The notes beneath the pieces are model-generated. The model saw only the letters and a list, made by a program, of their open reading frames with translations. It made no database searches and was not told where the DNA came from. From Zanthoxylum bungeanum (lineage: Eukaryota > Streptophyta > Magnoliopsida > Sapindales > Rutaceae), in the NCBI GenBank assembly GCA_019454045.1, contig SKCR01029108.1, forward strand, positions 1 to 64,000: a stretch of DNA of 64,000 bases. Direction: 5' to 3'. The translations under genes were made by a program, and so were the position numbers. Each line of letters opens with the position of its first letter. The first letter of the stretch is position 1. Of this stretch, positions 25,461-35,760 are shown one piece after another.

Positions 25461-26460
25461 GTGCCATACCCGGCGTGCTAAACCTCATACCCGAGGTGTC
25501 GCGGTAGTGTCTCCATACCCGGCGTGCTAAACCCCATACCTGAGGTGTCGCGGTTGTTTTGAATTGAGTTGATCTGATTGTGCCATACCCGGCGTGCTAA
25601 ACCCCATACCTGAGGTGTCGAGGTTGCGTCTCCATACCTAGAGTGTCGCAGTAGTGTCTCCATACCCGGAGTGTCGTACCTGGCATGCTAAACCCCATAC
25701 CCGAGGTGTCGCGGTTGCGTCTCCATACCCACAGTGTCGCAGTAGTGTCTCTATACCCGGAGTGCCGTACCTGGCATGCTAAACCCCATTCCCGAGGTGT
25801 CACGGTTGGGTCTCTATACCCAGAGTGTCCTAGTAGTGTCTCCATACCCGGAGTGCCGTACCTGGCGTGCTAAACCCCATACCCGAGGTGTCGTGGTTGC
25901 TTCTCCATACCCAGAGTGTCGTAGTAGTGTCTCCATACTCGGAGTGCCGTATCTGGCATTCTAAACCCCATACCCGAGGTGTCGCGGTTGCGTCTCCATA
26001 CCCAGAGTGTCGCAGTGATATCTCCATACCCGGAGTGTCGTACCTGGCATGCTCAACCCTATACCTGAGGCGTCGCTGTAATATCTCCATACTCGGAGTG
26101 CCGTACCTGGCATGCTAAACCTCATGCCGGAGGCGTCTCTGTAATATCTCCATACCCGGAGTGCCATACCTGGCATGCTAAACCACATACCCAAGGCGTC
26201 GCTGTAATATCTCCATGCATAGAGTGCCGTACATGGCATGCTAAACCCCATACCCGAGGCGTCGCTGTAATATCTCCATACCCAGATGCCGTACCTGGCA
26301 AAAATGATACTGATGTTGATGCGTCTCCATAACCGGAGTGTCATACCCGGCAAGACTGATACTGATGTTGATGTGTCTCCATACCCGGAGTGTCATACCT
26401 GGCAAGACTGATACTGATGCTAATGTGGGCATTACCCCCAGAGTGCCATAACCGGAAATA
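25461..26460. repeat. Minisatellite array in the GypD 3' region
   Basis: The basic unit is about 30 bp, beginning CCATACCCGRRGTGTCG. It is organised as trimers of about 91 bp (CTGGCATGCTAAAC landmarks near 25680, 25771, 25862, 25952, 26044). These change to dimers of about 62-63 bp (26044, 26107, 26169, 26232), then to degenerate units to about 26,460. Several open frames on both strands here (for example 25597-25845 and 25961-26353) are repeat artefacts. Confidence 0.92.
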
Positions 26461-27752
26461 CTGATACTGATGACATGGGCTCAACCCTGGGACTCATCTC
26501 TAAAACTGATACTAACACCATGATGGTTTATATTGTACTGCCTCTCACGAGATACCCTGATAGCTAAGCATATTTTCGTCCTCAATGGATGCTTCGCGTC
26601 AAAACCAGAGAACCTTCAAAGTACTTTAATACACTCAGCTCTGATCGTCTGAATGAGTGATCTGAACTAGACTCCTAGTGTGTGTGTGCCAATGCTCTTT
26701 CGCAGCTTAATCCTTAAATAAGCCAACTTGATGATTTTATCTCGGAGAATCGGATCTGTGGGTCTAACCAACCTAGATGTCTTGATCACACTCTGTGATT
26801 ACTTCGTCATACTCAACATGATATGGTCTTCTTCTTTTTCCTATTGTCTCTTTCTTTTCATTCTTTTCACTATTTTTTCTTTCTTTTTTTCTTTTTTTCT
26901 TTTCTCTTTTCTTCTTTGACACACTTACCCTTTAAGGTAGCATTTCTCCTCATGGTGGTCCTAATACTCGCCCATGGGTAGCTTCACGTTTATCGGTTAT
27001 AGACGGTCTATTTTTCTTTTCTTTTCATTGCATAGACTTTTTCTTTGCTTCCAACCATATCATATATCGTAGCATAAGTAAACCAGGGTGGACATCCAGG
27101 CAAACGGTCATTCATTGATCCATCATCTCTTCAACTAGTCATCTCGCCAACTACTCAGGCTTCTACTGTTGAGATCCCGTAATCAAGTGCTCATGAGTCT
27201 AGCCGAGATCAATCCATTTAGAATACCGGATGAGATAAAATCTTGCACTTATCGTTTCTAAGGTTTCTCCCTACAGCAAATAGTGTCATAACCAGACATA
27301 TGTTTAACTATCAAAGACTTTTTTTTTCGCTCATTCATTTCATGGAATTCTTCCTTTCGACTGCTGATAATGTGGGCTTCACCCCCTGAGATTCCTTCAT
27401 GAACCTGATACTGGCGTGGGCCTCAACCCTGGGACTCATCCCCGAAACTATAGTGATATGGGCCTCAACCCTGAGACTCATCCCCGAAACTGACTGATAT
27501 GGGCCGCAACCCTGGGACTCATCCCCGAAACTAATACTGATTCATTTCTGAAACTGACTGTACTGTTGCTGCTTCTGATTGGCTTGTCTTTGTCACTTTC
27601 TCTTTTTTCTTCTTCGAAACCTCCGAATACAAAACAAAACAAACACCAAAAAAAGAATGCAAAAAACGTTACGTGTATGCATGCATGCATGAATAAGTTT
27701 CCTATCCAGTTGGGTCAGGTCTTCTGCCGGTGACTACTCGGTCTTCTCTTCC
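26461..27752 (-). other. GypD 3' untranslated region
   Basis: No coding similarity is visible. It holds a plus-strand pyrimidine tract of about 95 bases (26826-26920) made of TTTTCTTT-type runs. A second short repeat occurs at about 27365-27545 in three to four copies (GATATGGGCCTCAACCCTGG followed by GACTCATCCCCGAAACT), with a related single copy near 26,475. The open frame 27478-27690 is within this repeat and has no family resemblance. Confidence 0.75.
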
Positions 27753-28913
27753 TCAGGCAAAATACTGATTCAATCTGTCCACATTGATCGGCTCGGTGAA
27801 CTCATTCCCTTCCAGGTCTGACAGTCTCACTGCTCCATTTCCCATTACTTTCTGTACAATGTAAGGTCCTTCCCAGTTTGGTCTAAACTTTCCTCTCGGG
27901 TCTGTTGTCGACGGCTTCGACTGCTTAAGCACCATATCACCCTTCCTGATCTTGGTAGGACGCACCTTCTTATTGAATGCTCGAACTAACCTTTTTTGGT
28001 ATATCTGCATATGATGCAAGGACTTCATCATCTTCTCATCCATCAATGCTAACTGTTCAAACCTCTGCGAGGCCCATTCTTGTTCAGGCAATTCTGCTTC
28101 TTCTAATACCCGCATGGACTGTATCTCAACTTCCACCGGTAATACAGCTTCCATTCCGTAGACCAAAGAATAAGGCGTGGCTCCTGTTGCCGTTCTTACC
28201 GAAGTTCTGTACCCCCACAGGGCATATGGTAGCTTATCGGCCCAATCTTTGTAATTCTCTGTCATCTTGGCTAAAATCATCTTTATTATTTTATTGGCTG
28301 CCTCGACTGCCCCATTTTCTTGCGGCCTGTAAGGTGACGACTTGTGATAGCCTATTATGTACTTCTGTAACATCACCTTTATTTCTCCCTGAAACTGGAC
28401 TCCATTATCTGTGACCACGTGATGTGGCATACCATATCGACAAATGAGATTCCGAGCTATGAACTTTGCCATTTGCTTTGCTGTAACATTGCAGAATGAC
28501 TCGACTTCCACCCATTTTGAAACGTAGTCCAATGCCACTACTATGAAGCGATGTCCATTCGATGCGTTCGGTCGAATCTCTCCGATCATATCAATTCCCC
28601 ATGCTGAGAAAGGCCACAGCTCTGACAGCCCATGCAACTCTGTGTGCGGTAAATGATTCAAGTTACCATGCGCTTGACAATCATGACAGTGCTTTACCAG
28701 CTTCGCGCAGTCAGCTTCCATGGTCGACCAGAAAAAGCCTTGTCTAACTATCTTACGAGATAGATTCAACCCATTCATATGCGGTCCACATACACCAGCA
28801 TGTACTTCTTCCATTACCTTCTGAGCCTCTTCTTTTCTCAAAGACTTCAGCTGAATACCATTTGCCTGTCTCTTGTACAGTTCTCCTTTCAAACTTACAT
28901 ACTGAGAAACCAA
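27753..28913 (-). CDS. GypD integrase, uninterrupted 386-codon frame (partial pol)
   Basis: This is the best-preserved domain in the window and lacks any stop. In order it has the zinc-binding region (HAGVCGPHMNG ... CHDCQAHG), the retroviral-type integrase core, and a C-terminal domain (KIRKGDMVLKQ ... RPNWEGPYIVQKVMGNGAVR) ending GNEFTEPINVDRLNQYFA. The core has all three acidic residues in context: FSAWGIDMIG (Asp), VVTDNGVQF (Asp) and QENGAVEAANK (Glu). The family function is insertion of element cDNA into the genome. The listed Met is only the first in the frame; in a live element this would be the C-terminal part of a polyprotein. A short broken stretch (28914-29215) separates it from the second RNase H. 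It has no promoter or start of its own and is probably not expressed. Confidence 0.85.
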   Translation of the reverse strand: MVSQYVSLKGELYKRQANGIQLKSLRKEEAQKVMEEVHAGVCGPHMNGLNLSRKIVRQGFFWSTMEADCAKLVKHCHDCQAHGNLNHLPHTELHGLSELWPFSAWGIDMIGEIRPNASNGHRFIVVALDYVSKWVEVESFCNVTAKQMAKFIARNLICRYGMPHHVVTDNGVQFQGEIKVMLQKYIIGYHKSSPYRPQENGAVEAANKIIKMILAKMTENYKDWADKLPYALWGYRTSVRTATGATPYSLVYGMEAVLPVEVEIQSMRVLEEAELPEQEWASQRFEQLALMDEKMMKSLHHMQIYQKRLVRAFNKKVRPTKIRKGDMVLKQSKPSTTDPRGKFRPNWEGPYIVQKVMGNGAVRLSDLEGNEFTEPINVDRLNQYFA

Positions 28914-29215
28914 CTTCTAAATGGCTATTCTATCATTTATTCTCGCTTCCTCCGGGAGTTCCCAATGTTCTAAGTACCGCTGGATATCATGATACCAAGG
29001 TTTTCCATCGTTGATCTCTATTTCCAAGATTCTCTCTATCTCATAAATAGGTTTTCCCAAGTTGTGGCTAATGTTGCCAATGCGTCTACCATCTGATTCT
29101 CTTCTCGCGGCAAGTGCTGGAATTTGCCGTCAGGGATAACCTGTGCCAGATATCTGAGGTAGAAAAAGTAAGGCTTCAACCATTCTTCTTTTAACTCTCA
29201 TTCTCCTTACATCTG

Positions 29216-29975
29216 TTAGATTACCAACATTGAGTCTCTGTAAACTTCAACATTCTTAGCTCTCAAGGCTATCAATGCAGTCAACCCGAAGGCACATGCT
29301 TCATACTCGGCCATGTTGTTAGTTACTCCAAACGTCAACCTCTTGGCCATAGGTAAGGTTTCTCCCTCAGGGGTTACTATTATGATCCCAATTCCGGCTC
29401 CTTTGTAGTTCAATGCTCCATCGAAATATATTTTCCACCCCTCGACTGCTATAGCTTGGATTTCTTCGTCGGGGAACTCAAACTTGTACTGATCCCTTTC
29501 AACAGGTTGCAATGCCAGGAACTCTGCCACGGCTCGCCCTTTGATCACCTTAGAAGTAAGGTACTCGATATCAAACTCTGTCAGGAACACTAACCATTTG
29601 CCCAAATTTCCAACTAGCGAAGACACTGAATGCAGGTACTTCAAAGGATTCTCCTTTGCTACCACTTGGATCTTGTAGGATTGGAAGTAATGGCGTAATT
29701 TCCTGGACGCCCATACTACTGCCAAATATATCTTCTCCACTTCCTGATAGCAGGCTTCGTATGGAAGCAACTTCTTACTAAGGTAATAGACTGCATTCTC
29801 TACTCCCGTCTCATCTACCTGTATCATCATTGCCCCCAGCACTTCGGGTTCTATGGCCAAATACAGTACCAAGGGTTTGCCCGGTCTTGGAGGCTTCAAG
29901 ATAGGAGGTTTCACTAAGTATTCCCTGATCTTGTCGAAAGCTTCTTGGCATTGCTCATGTTCTTGATATATCCCT
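29216..29975 (-). pseudogene. GypD RT tail, RNase H and second RNase H
   Basis: The minus-strand frame 29914-29216 (232 codons) starts in the RT thumb/connection (a KPPRPGKPLVLYLAIEPEVL block). It continues through the first RNase H (YYLSKKLLPYEACYQEVEK, then a LRHYFQSYKIQVV block) and enters a second RNase H (WKIYFDGALNYKGAGIGIII and NNMAEYEACAFGL, giving its Asp and Glu). It breaks after a YRDSMLVI block, where the third Asp region is. Two RNase H domains before the integrase is the hallmark of Tat/Ogre elements. The first catalytic part of RT is absent because of the deletion near 29,975. Confidence 0.85.
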
Positions 29976-30171
29976 TATTCACGGGGTGGTAGACTGGTCG
30001 CCCCCAGGCTTGTCTTTCTTTCCTTGCCGTAAATTTTTCTGTTTCTCGATTTCCTTTTCCCCGATACCCATGTTTGCTAAACCCTTCTTGACAAACATTT
30101 TATTTTTTTAATCTCTAACCCAACGGATATCTATGATGGCTTTTAAGACACAGGGGTTAACATGATGCATG
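29976..30171 (-). pseudogene. Short 5' ORF start of GypD joined to RT tail
   Basis: From an ATG near 30105 the minus strand reads MFVKKGLANMGIGEKEIEKQ and about 20 more residues, then a stop. Within a few codons the sequence becomes RT tail. I take this as the start of the first element ORF fused by deletion to the end of RT. The family of the short peptide is not recognised. Confidence 0.45.
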
Positions 30172-32073
30172 TGTTGGGATTTGTATGCCCGACAAGCAAA
30201 TATGTTCGAAACATGATTGATTAATAAATTTGTGATTCTATTTTATTCCATGTATGCATTTTGATTTGCTTTATAAAATTCATGAAAATTCCGTGATTAT
30301 TTATGTTGCTTTAAATTAAACATATATGTGTATGTAAAATGTTACATGCATATATGCATGGATAAAATTTAAAGAGTAATAATCAAAATTTGTCCATGAC
30401 TATGATTTGAAGTTGGGAATCTTCAAATCCAAAGTCATAAATACAGTTCATTCCATTTATGAATGATATAGTTCTATCCAGACTATATTATGTAGAGACA
30501 TAGAAATGAATGTGTTTTATATAATAAGATTATATTGGACAGAACCAGATAAAATTGAAAAGTTCTAATAATTTCCGTTAAATAAAGAACATCAATTTTA
30601 TCATAATGATGGTCATATATGTGATAATCTTAATTCATTATATTTAGCAGACTCCTATATCATATTAATTTATTCTTTAATTTACTCGGTATGATTTTGT
30701 ATTTATTACATTTCGTAAACCTTGTATTTTAGGAATGAGTTGAATGAATAGTTGGGAATGCTAACCTGATATAATGAAATCCGTTCATAAGATTCTCTTG
30801 TTTGTTAGTTCAAGACCTGAACGATTAGCGCGCAAATTCATAAAAGTTATGAATTAATTGTTCACTTGAGAACTAACGGAAGTCAAGGATAAAGATGTAA
30901 TTGGAGAGGTTAACGGATATTTTATACCTAGCTCCTTTACGAATCTGTTATGGAGGATCATTGCATAGGTAATGACTATATCAATGGACGAATACTTTGA
31001 GTAATAAATTCTATAATTCTGAGAGTGCAATTCTGGGTATTTAGTGGAGTTACTCCAGAATTAATAATTTCGTTTGATTAATAAAAGAGTTTATAATTAA
31101 TCGACGGAATTATTGGAGCTTAGAATTATAGGTCCATCGGTCCCCTCGTCGTCTTCTATCACTGTTCGAACGATTATAATTGCGAAGAAAAATAGTTGAG
31201 AATTATTTAAAATAATTATGAATTATTTTACACTCTAATTATTCCATATAGCTCTTGTTTGGAAATTATGACAAATGTTGTCTTAATATATTTATTAATA
31301 GATAATGTATCTATTTATTAATTTATGAAAATTAATATTTAATTAATTTGATTAATTAAAATTTTAATTTAAAAAGATAATATTTCAAAAGTTGAAATTT
31401 TGAAATTATTTTTTTTAATGAATTATCTTTGATAAATTATGTGATAAATATTAAAGGATTTTGTTTTGTTTTTTTTAAAAATCAAAATTGATAGGATTTT
31501 GCTTGGAAAATCAAAATCTTGGGATAGAATTAGAATTCTATTTGATGATCAAAAGTTGATCCAAAAAGATAGAAAACAAATCCTTTTAAAATTGAAAAAC
31601 GTGAGCTGTGTTGTTTTCAATTTAAAAAAATCACTTTTGATCAAAGATTTAAAAAGTGAGACAGCAACAAAAAACGAGAGCAAGGGTGAGAGAAAAAGAA
31701 AAAGGAAATAGTTTTCATTTTGATTTTTCTTGGTTTGGTTTTAAGAAAACTAAAAAGAAAATAACCCTACAGGATTCGTCTCATGTGTTGAGTACATGAA
31801 TCCTTCACTAAAACTATAGTGTTCTTCGCATTTATTTTCACGCCCACACGTGCTGTTTGAGGTGAGGAGATAAGACGAGGAAGATCGTGGTTCAAAGAAT
31901 CGATTTACAAAGAGATCCAGATCTAAGGTATATTTCTAACCTGAGTTCTAAATAATTTTATTATTAATATACTAGAAAATACGGATCCGGTTTTGATTGT
32001 TCATGTGTGAAAATTAAATTTTTTCCTGTTACCAAACACGAATTCCGCCGCGCATGAACTCTGAAAACCAACA
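30172..32073 (+). repeat. 5' LTR of CopE
   Basis: It begins TGTTGGGATTTGTATGCC and ends GAAAACCAACA. It is nearly identical to 37510-39408, including an A/T-rich block (about 31,200-31,460). The open frame 31466-31711 has no family resemblance and has a counterpart at 38834-39145 in the other LTR. Confidence 0.95.
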
Positions 32074-32075
32074 AA

Positions 32076-32087
32076 TGGTATCATGAG
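32076..32087 (+). other. Primer-binding site of CopE
   Basis: TGGTATCATGAG lies two bases after the 5' LTR. It matches the first eight bases of the usual initiator-tRNA site (TGGTATCA) and then diverges by an inserted T before GAGC. Confidence 0.85.
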
Positions 32088-32400
32088 CGGTCGTATTTAT
32101 TCTAGTATATTAATAAGAATGATTATTGTAAATCATTTTAAAATGTATGTAAAAGAGTAGGCTATGCATTTTTATGAATTATCATGTGATGGTGAATGTA
32201 TGGATATTAATCGTTAATTGTATGGTTGACCTTGGGTTAGGATTTTAATTTTTTTGCTTTATATATTGGATATGTAAACCCAAAAATTAAATGGGTATTT
32301 TTTTTGTAATTGTTAATTATTTGTAAGCGTTGGAGATGAAGATCAAGCCAAATGACGGATGACGCAAAATATATTTAATTTTCCAAATTTTTTTGGTTAC

Positions 32401-32420
32401 TGCACTGCAGCTGCAGTGCA
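32401..32420. repeat. 20-bp perfect palindrome in CopE leader
   Basis: TGCACTGCAGCTGCAGTGCA equals its own reverse complement over all 20 bases. Confidence 0.97.
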
Positions 32421-32443
32421 CTGCTGCACGAGCAGAAGTTTGC

Positions 32444-32477
32444 CGCACAGTGGCAATTTTAGATTGCCCACTGTGCG
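32444..32477 (+). repeat. Strong hairpin in CopE leader
   Basis: The left arm CGCACAGTGGCAA and right arm TTGCCCACTGTGCG pair over 13 bp with one bulged base, around the loop TTTTAGA. It starts 23 bases after the palindrome. Confidence 0.9.
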
Positions 32478-33619
32478 ACAATGCTATAATTAAAAAAAAA
32501 AGTTTTTTTTTGTGAAAGTCACTTGGAAATATTATTATATTTTTTTCCAGATTTGAAATTAATGTAATTTTTTTTTTTTGTTGTAATTTTAGAAATACCC
32601 AAATTGTCAACCCGGTTAATATCCAATTTATTATTTTGTGTGAATTATAAAATGTTTATTCTCATGCATATTTTAAATGACATATAGAATTAGCACAATG
32701 TCTACTCTTGCATTATAACATGCCATACATACATGTGCATTTTCATAAATTTATTTATGATTGTAAATAGTTTATAATTTGATTAAAAACTATTTTAGAA
32801 TTTTATCGATTAATCGATTAAATAAAATTTGTGAATTAATTTTAAATCGTTAAAATTTGTAATGTCACAAAATTTAGTTCTAAGTATTTATAGTAAATTG
32901 TTTATCATGAATAACTTAGATGTTTCATAATGAATTTAAGTTTTATTAGTGAAGCGAGTAATTTTATTATGAAACAATTATATTGGTAATTAAAGACCTT
33001 TAATATTGATTTCATGGTCTTTTTCCACTAAGTTTTCAAAACATTAGATGTTTTACATATTAAATCACTAAACTTAAAATAATGAGTGGGAGCGGGTAGT
33101 TTATCAAAACATCCTTTGGTCTCCACCGTTAGTGCAACATCGTGAAATCTAAGTGGGGCTTCGTGATGACTTTAGTTTCATCCTCTCTAAGGAAGTGTTT
33201 GCTTAGGTTAATATCAAGGTTGTACTTCTTATGATAGGATTTATAAAATGTATTTCATAATTAACTTACCCTAAGGTGGTTATTATGAGTTAAATTTTTA
33301 GGATCCAAAATGGTGGGTTACACTCATATAAATATAGTTAAATGTGTTAATTATATTTAGACCAAAAATCGGTTATTAATAAATTTTGAAAATATGAGAT
33401 ATTTTGAGTTAAATTTATTAATTGAGATTGTCTTTATTTTAATAAGGTGTTATGATCGACCCTAAGGCAAATAATATGCTTATTAAATTTTCCGAGGCTA
33501 TAGTAGTGCATATATATTTTAGTGTTTTGCATATGCATCATGCATCATGATTACTATGCCGAATTATTTTGAATTTATGCATGGAATAATTTAGAATATT
33601 TTTTAATGATTTCAGAAAT

Positions 33620-34420
33620 ATGTCAAATCCAATCATATCAATGCTTGCTACTGAAAAATTAACTGGTGATAACTTTGCTAAGTGGAAGTATGACATGAAT
33701 ATAATACTTGTGCTGGATAACCTGAAGTTTGTCCTGATAGAGGAATGTCCTCCCAAACCTGCTGAGAATGCAAACAAAAACATTATAGATGTCCTATGAG
33801 AATTGGGTTCGAGGAAATGACAAGGCTCGTTGTTATTTACTTGCCACTATGTCCAATGTGCTTAAAGCAAAGTTCGAAAAGACAGAGACTGCTTATGAGA
33901 TAATGGAGTCTCTACAGGGCATGTTTGGCGAACCCTCTGATCAAGCCAAACATGAAGCATTCAGGAAAGTCTTGAACTGCAAAATGGAAGCTGGAACCCG
34001 TGTTCGTGAACATGTGCTAATGATGATTAGTATGATTCATGAAGCTGAAATCAACGGTGCAACTATAGATGAAGGCATAAAAGTGGACTTAATTTTGGAA
34101 AGTCTTAGCCCACAATTTCTCCAGTTCAAAAGATATTACTTTATGAGTAACTTGAGTTATACTTTGACTCAATTACTTATCGAACTCACAACTTTTGAGT
34201 CTTTTTCTGTGGAGAACAAGGTAAAAGCAAATGTTGTTGAACCTTCTACCTCTAATTCTTCTTTAAAGAAGAGAAAGAGAAATAAGAATAAAGGTAAGAG
34301 TTCAGGAACTGAGAAAACAGCGGGAAGCAGCAGCAAAAGAAACAAGCCAAACAATAATCAAGGTAAATCAGATTTACTTGTTACTGAATCTTGTTTAGTT
34401 GAAAATGATTTATCACCCTG
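33620..34420 (+). pseudogene. CopE gag, frameshifted and lacking the zinc knuckle
   Basis: The ATG at 33620 opens MSNPIISMLATEKLTGDNFA, a typical copia gag start (LTG.NF..W). An extra base near 33,786 moves the reading into the frame that begins at 33789 (SYENWVRGNDKARCYLL). The capsid-like UBN2-type region follows (GMFGEPSDQAKHEAF, then DLILESLSPQFLQF), then a Lys/Ser-rich basic tail. Copia gag normally has a CX2CX4HX4C nucleic-acid-binding knuckle between the basic tail and protease. Here the text passes from SSSKRNKPNNNQGKS straight to DLLVTESCLVEN, with no knuckle. The product would be a nucleocapsid without its zinc finger. Confidence 0.88.
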
Positions 34421-35760
34421 GATAATTGATTCAGGAGCAACTAATCATATTTGTTGTTTCTTACAGAAGCTTGATTCTTACACAAGACTTGCTGATGGGG
34501 ACTTTACTTTGAGAGTTGGGAATGACGCTTTAGTTTCAGCATCAGCAGTTGGACAAATAAAACTTTATGTTGAGAACAATAAATTTTTATTTTTGAATAA
34601 TGTTTATTTCATACGGGGGTTTACTAGAAACCTCATTTCAGTTTCTCGACTTTATGAACAATGTTATTCAGTTTCTTTTGATAATAAATCAGTTGTTATT
34701 TCAAGAAATGGTTTGAATATTTGTTCTGGTTTTATTGAAATGGGCTCTATGTAATAAGGCCCAATTTTAATTCATTATTGAATGCTGAAATGTTCAAAGT
34801 TGCATTGCCAAAAACAAAGAAACAAAAGATTTCTCACACTGATAACACATATCTATGGCACCTAAGACTTGGTCATATAAATCTTGACAGGATAAATAGG
34901 CTTGTAAATGATGGTCCTTTAAGAGAACTAAATGTTGGTACTCTACCAGTCTGTGAATCATGTCTTGAAGGTAAGATGACAAAGAGGCCTTTCTCTGCAA
35001 AAGGCAATAGGGCCCAAGAACCACTGAAGCTTATACATTCAGATGTTTGTGGACCTATGTCTACACAAGCAAGAGGTGGCTATGTAGTACTTCGTTACTT
35101 TTGTTGATGATTACTCTAGATATGGTTATGTTTACCTAATGAGACATAAGTCTGAAACTTTTGGAAAGTTTAAAGAATTCCAAATCGAAACGGAAAAACA
35201 ATTAGGTAAATCAATCAAGTGTCTTCGATCAGATCGAGGAGGTGAATACCTTGATAATGAATTCAAAGATCACCTATTAGAGTATGAGATTTTATCCAAC
35301 TAACTGCACCTGGTACACCTCAGCAAAATGGTGTAGCTGAGAGGAGGAATCGAACTTTACTCGACATGATTCGTTCCATGTTGAGTTATTCTTCACTTCC
35401 AAAAACGTTTTGGGGGTATGCTATAAACAACAACCTACATTTTGAATGTGGTTCCATCTAAGTCAGTACCTAGAACACCTTTAGAGTTATGGAGTGGCCA
35501 CAAACCCAGTTTGAGTCACTTTCGTATATGGGGGTGCCCAGCATACGTGCTAATGGGTAAGACAACAAAGTTGGAAATGCGTTCTGAAGTTTGTTTCTTT
35601 GTAGGATATGCAAAAGGCACAAGGGGAGGTGTGTTTTATAATCCTCGAGATAATAAGGTGTTTGTGTCGACAAATGCCACGTTTCTTGAGAATAATTATA
35701 TGACAGACTTCAAACCTCAAAGCAATAGTCTTGGAGGAATTAAAATCTGATGAGATCAGT
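34421..35760 (+). pseudogene. CopE protease and integrase
   Basis: The protease active site WIIDSGATNHIC is intact (Asp codon at 34428). A one-base loss near 34,740 brings stops at 34752. The next frame (34778-35107) holds the GAG-pre zinc domain (LWHLRLGHINLDRIN ... CESCLEGKMTK) and the integrase start (LIHSDVCGPMSTQ). Single-base changes near 35,085, 35,301 and 35,436 shift the frame through FVTFVDDYSRYGYVYLMRHK, LRSDRGGEYLDNEF and the PQQNGVAERRNRTLLD region. All three catalytic residues are therefore still encoded, but in different frames. The C-terminal integrase is at 35442-35750 (PRTPLELWSGHKPSLSHFRI). Confidence 0.9.

Larger units (their letters stand above)
32088..33619 (+). other. 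CopE untranslated leader
   Basis: About 1.5 kb of non-coding sequence before gag. It contains a 20-bp perfect palindrome (32401-32420), a 13-bp-arm hairpin (32444-32477) and GAGTGGGAGCGGG (33084-33096). It also has CCCTAAGG motifs near 33,270 and 33,460 and a GGATCC at 33301. These parallel the leader motifs of the other copia families. The antisense frame 32317-32610 is a shadow. Confidence 0.75.

Noticed and set aside
25597..26353. Overlapping open frames on both strands with METLLRHSGYGD-like repeats
   Set aside because: They are translations of the minisatellite unit, open in several frames because the repeat lacks stops.
25461..26460. CRISPR-like regular repeats
   Set aside because: Units are contiguous with no unique spacers, show higher-order tandem structure, and lie in a plant retroelement; it is a minisatellite.
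26728..26919. Phe/Ser-rich 63-codon frame resembling a membrane protein
   Set aside because: Produced by the TTTTCTTT pyrimidine tract.
27977..28414. 145-codon plus-strand frame
   Set aside because: Shadow of the GypD integrase on the opposite strand.
31466..31711. Lys-rich 81-codon frame, also at 38834
   Set aside because: Lies inside the CopE LTRs and is low complexity; open because of A-rich composition.
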